The notes beneath the pieces are model-generated. The model did not search any database. It saw only the letters and a program-made list of their open reading frames with translations, and had not been told where the DNA came from. Of a DNA stretch of 6,337 nt, positions 5,776-6,337 are shown piece by piece. Each line of letters opens with the position of its first letter. Position 1 is the first letter of the stretch. A program made the translations under genes and the position numbers. Source of the DNA: Syntrophales bacterium (GTDB lineage Bacteria; Desulfobacterota; Syntrophia; Syntrophales; UBA2210); NCBI GenBank assembly GCA_028715865.1, contig JAQUQY010000088.1, forward strand, positions 1 through 6,337. The letters are read 5' to 3'.

Positions 5776-6337
5776 TTACCAGGGCTGCAGACCCCAGATC
5801 ATGATCAGTATGAAGACAGCCGCCACGATCCATGGCAGGATCTTAGCGTTATACCTGTCTTCACGGTAGTCATTCCAACCGTGGATGCTGTCGAGAATGG
5901 CCTTCTCATCCTGTGAAGGAGTCCCGAATCCGGCCATGTTGAATACCATGGACAGGATTATGAACAGGGCGAAGGAAAGCGGTATGGATACCATGCCGCC
6001 CGACATTCCCAGGGCCGCCGTGACGCCGCTGCCCACGACAACGCTCTTGACGACGTAGGGAGAAATAACGATGAAGCAAATTCCGCCTACCATCGAAGAT
6101 ATCATAAGGGCGTACTTGTTGGCCTGTTTCCACCACACGCCGATAATAAGGCCCGGCGTCACAGTGCTTCCAAGAAGGCCGAAGGCCCAGAGGATGCTCG
6201 TGACGAGGAAGGTGGGGGGGTTGAAGGCAAGAACCAGAGCGGCAACGCTCCCGAGAGCCAGACACCCGAAGCCGAGTCTCAGTCGTTTTTTCGGATCCAT
6301 GCCAGGCGCGGCTATTCCAAGAATGTCGCTCCCTACC
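5776..6337 (-). CDS. Sodium:solute symporter (SSS family), C-terminal part, 5' end cut by window edge
   Basis: The C-terminal 186 residues of an inner-membrane transporter that couples uptake of a solute to sodium entry. The frame is open through the right edge: twelve codons (VGSDILGIAAPG) precede the internal methionine at 6300, so that ATG is not the true start. GMDPKKRLRLG is the cytoplasmic, basic segment seen in SSS proteins before a membrane helix. Hydrophobic helices follow at about visible residues 24-38, 41-67, 75-96, 107-133 and 170-184, with the family-like stretch LWAFGLLGSTVTPGLIIGVWW between the first two. A polar loop (TPSQDEKAILDSIHGWNDYRED) separates the last two helices, and the protein ends at a TAA at 5778-5776. 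Family members are around 480-600 residues, so roughly two thirds is missing. The substrate (proline, pantothenate, acetate, sugar and so on) cannot be judged from this part. A strong terminator follows. Confidence 0.87.
   Translation of the reverse strand, partial: VGSDILGIAAPGMDPKKRLRLGFGCLALGSVAALVLAFNPPTFLVTSILWAFGLLGSTVTPGLIIGVWWKQANKYALMISSMVGGICFIVISPYVVKSVVVGSGVTAALGMSGGMVSIPLSFALFIILSMVFNMAGFGTPSQDEKAILDSIHGWNDYREDRYNAKILPWIVAAVFILIMIWGLQPW

Overview
The window reads as chromosomal sequence of an anaerobic (or facultatively anaerobic) Gram-negative bacterium. The oxygen-sensitive class III ribonucleotide reductase argues for anaerobic growth, and a phosphoheptose isomerase for LPS heptose argues for a Gram-negative outer membrane. 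Base composition is roughly balanced by eye, with more AT-rich spacers. A member of the Desulfobacterota / old Deltaproteobacteria would fit the gene mix and protein style, but that is inference; there is no rRNA or other marker to fix it.

Every supported gene lies on the minus strand, so transcription runs right to left. From the right edge: the C-terminal third or so of a sodium:solute symporter (5776-6337, cut by the window), closed by a strong intrinsic terminator (5698-5736); a promoter (5619-5647) and a cytoplasmic protein made almost wholly of TPR repeats (4563-5534); a tRNA-Ala(CGC) with its own promoter and an encoded CCA (4407-4482); a spacer of about 200 bases; a SAMHD1-like HD phosphohydrolase (2785-4200); class III ribonucleotide reductase nrdD (683-2737); and, after a spacer with a good sigma70-type promoter, a nearly complete gmhA (1-532, last residues outside the window).

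The most interesting arrangement is the HD phosphohydrolase followed after 47 bases by nrdD. One enzyme is predicted to break down dNTPs (by its family and by near complete retention of SAMHD1 active-site and GTP-site residues), the other makes them, so the pair looks like a dNTP-pool module under shared transcription. The activase nrdG, which NrdD needs, is not beside it in this window. I found no CRISPR array, insertion sequence, phage gene, toxin-antitoxin pair or other defence system. The rest looks like ordinary housekeeping DNA.
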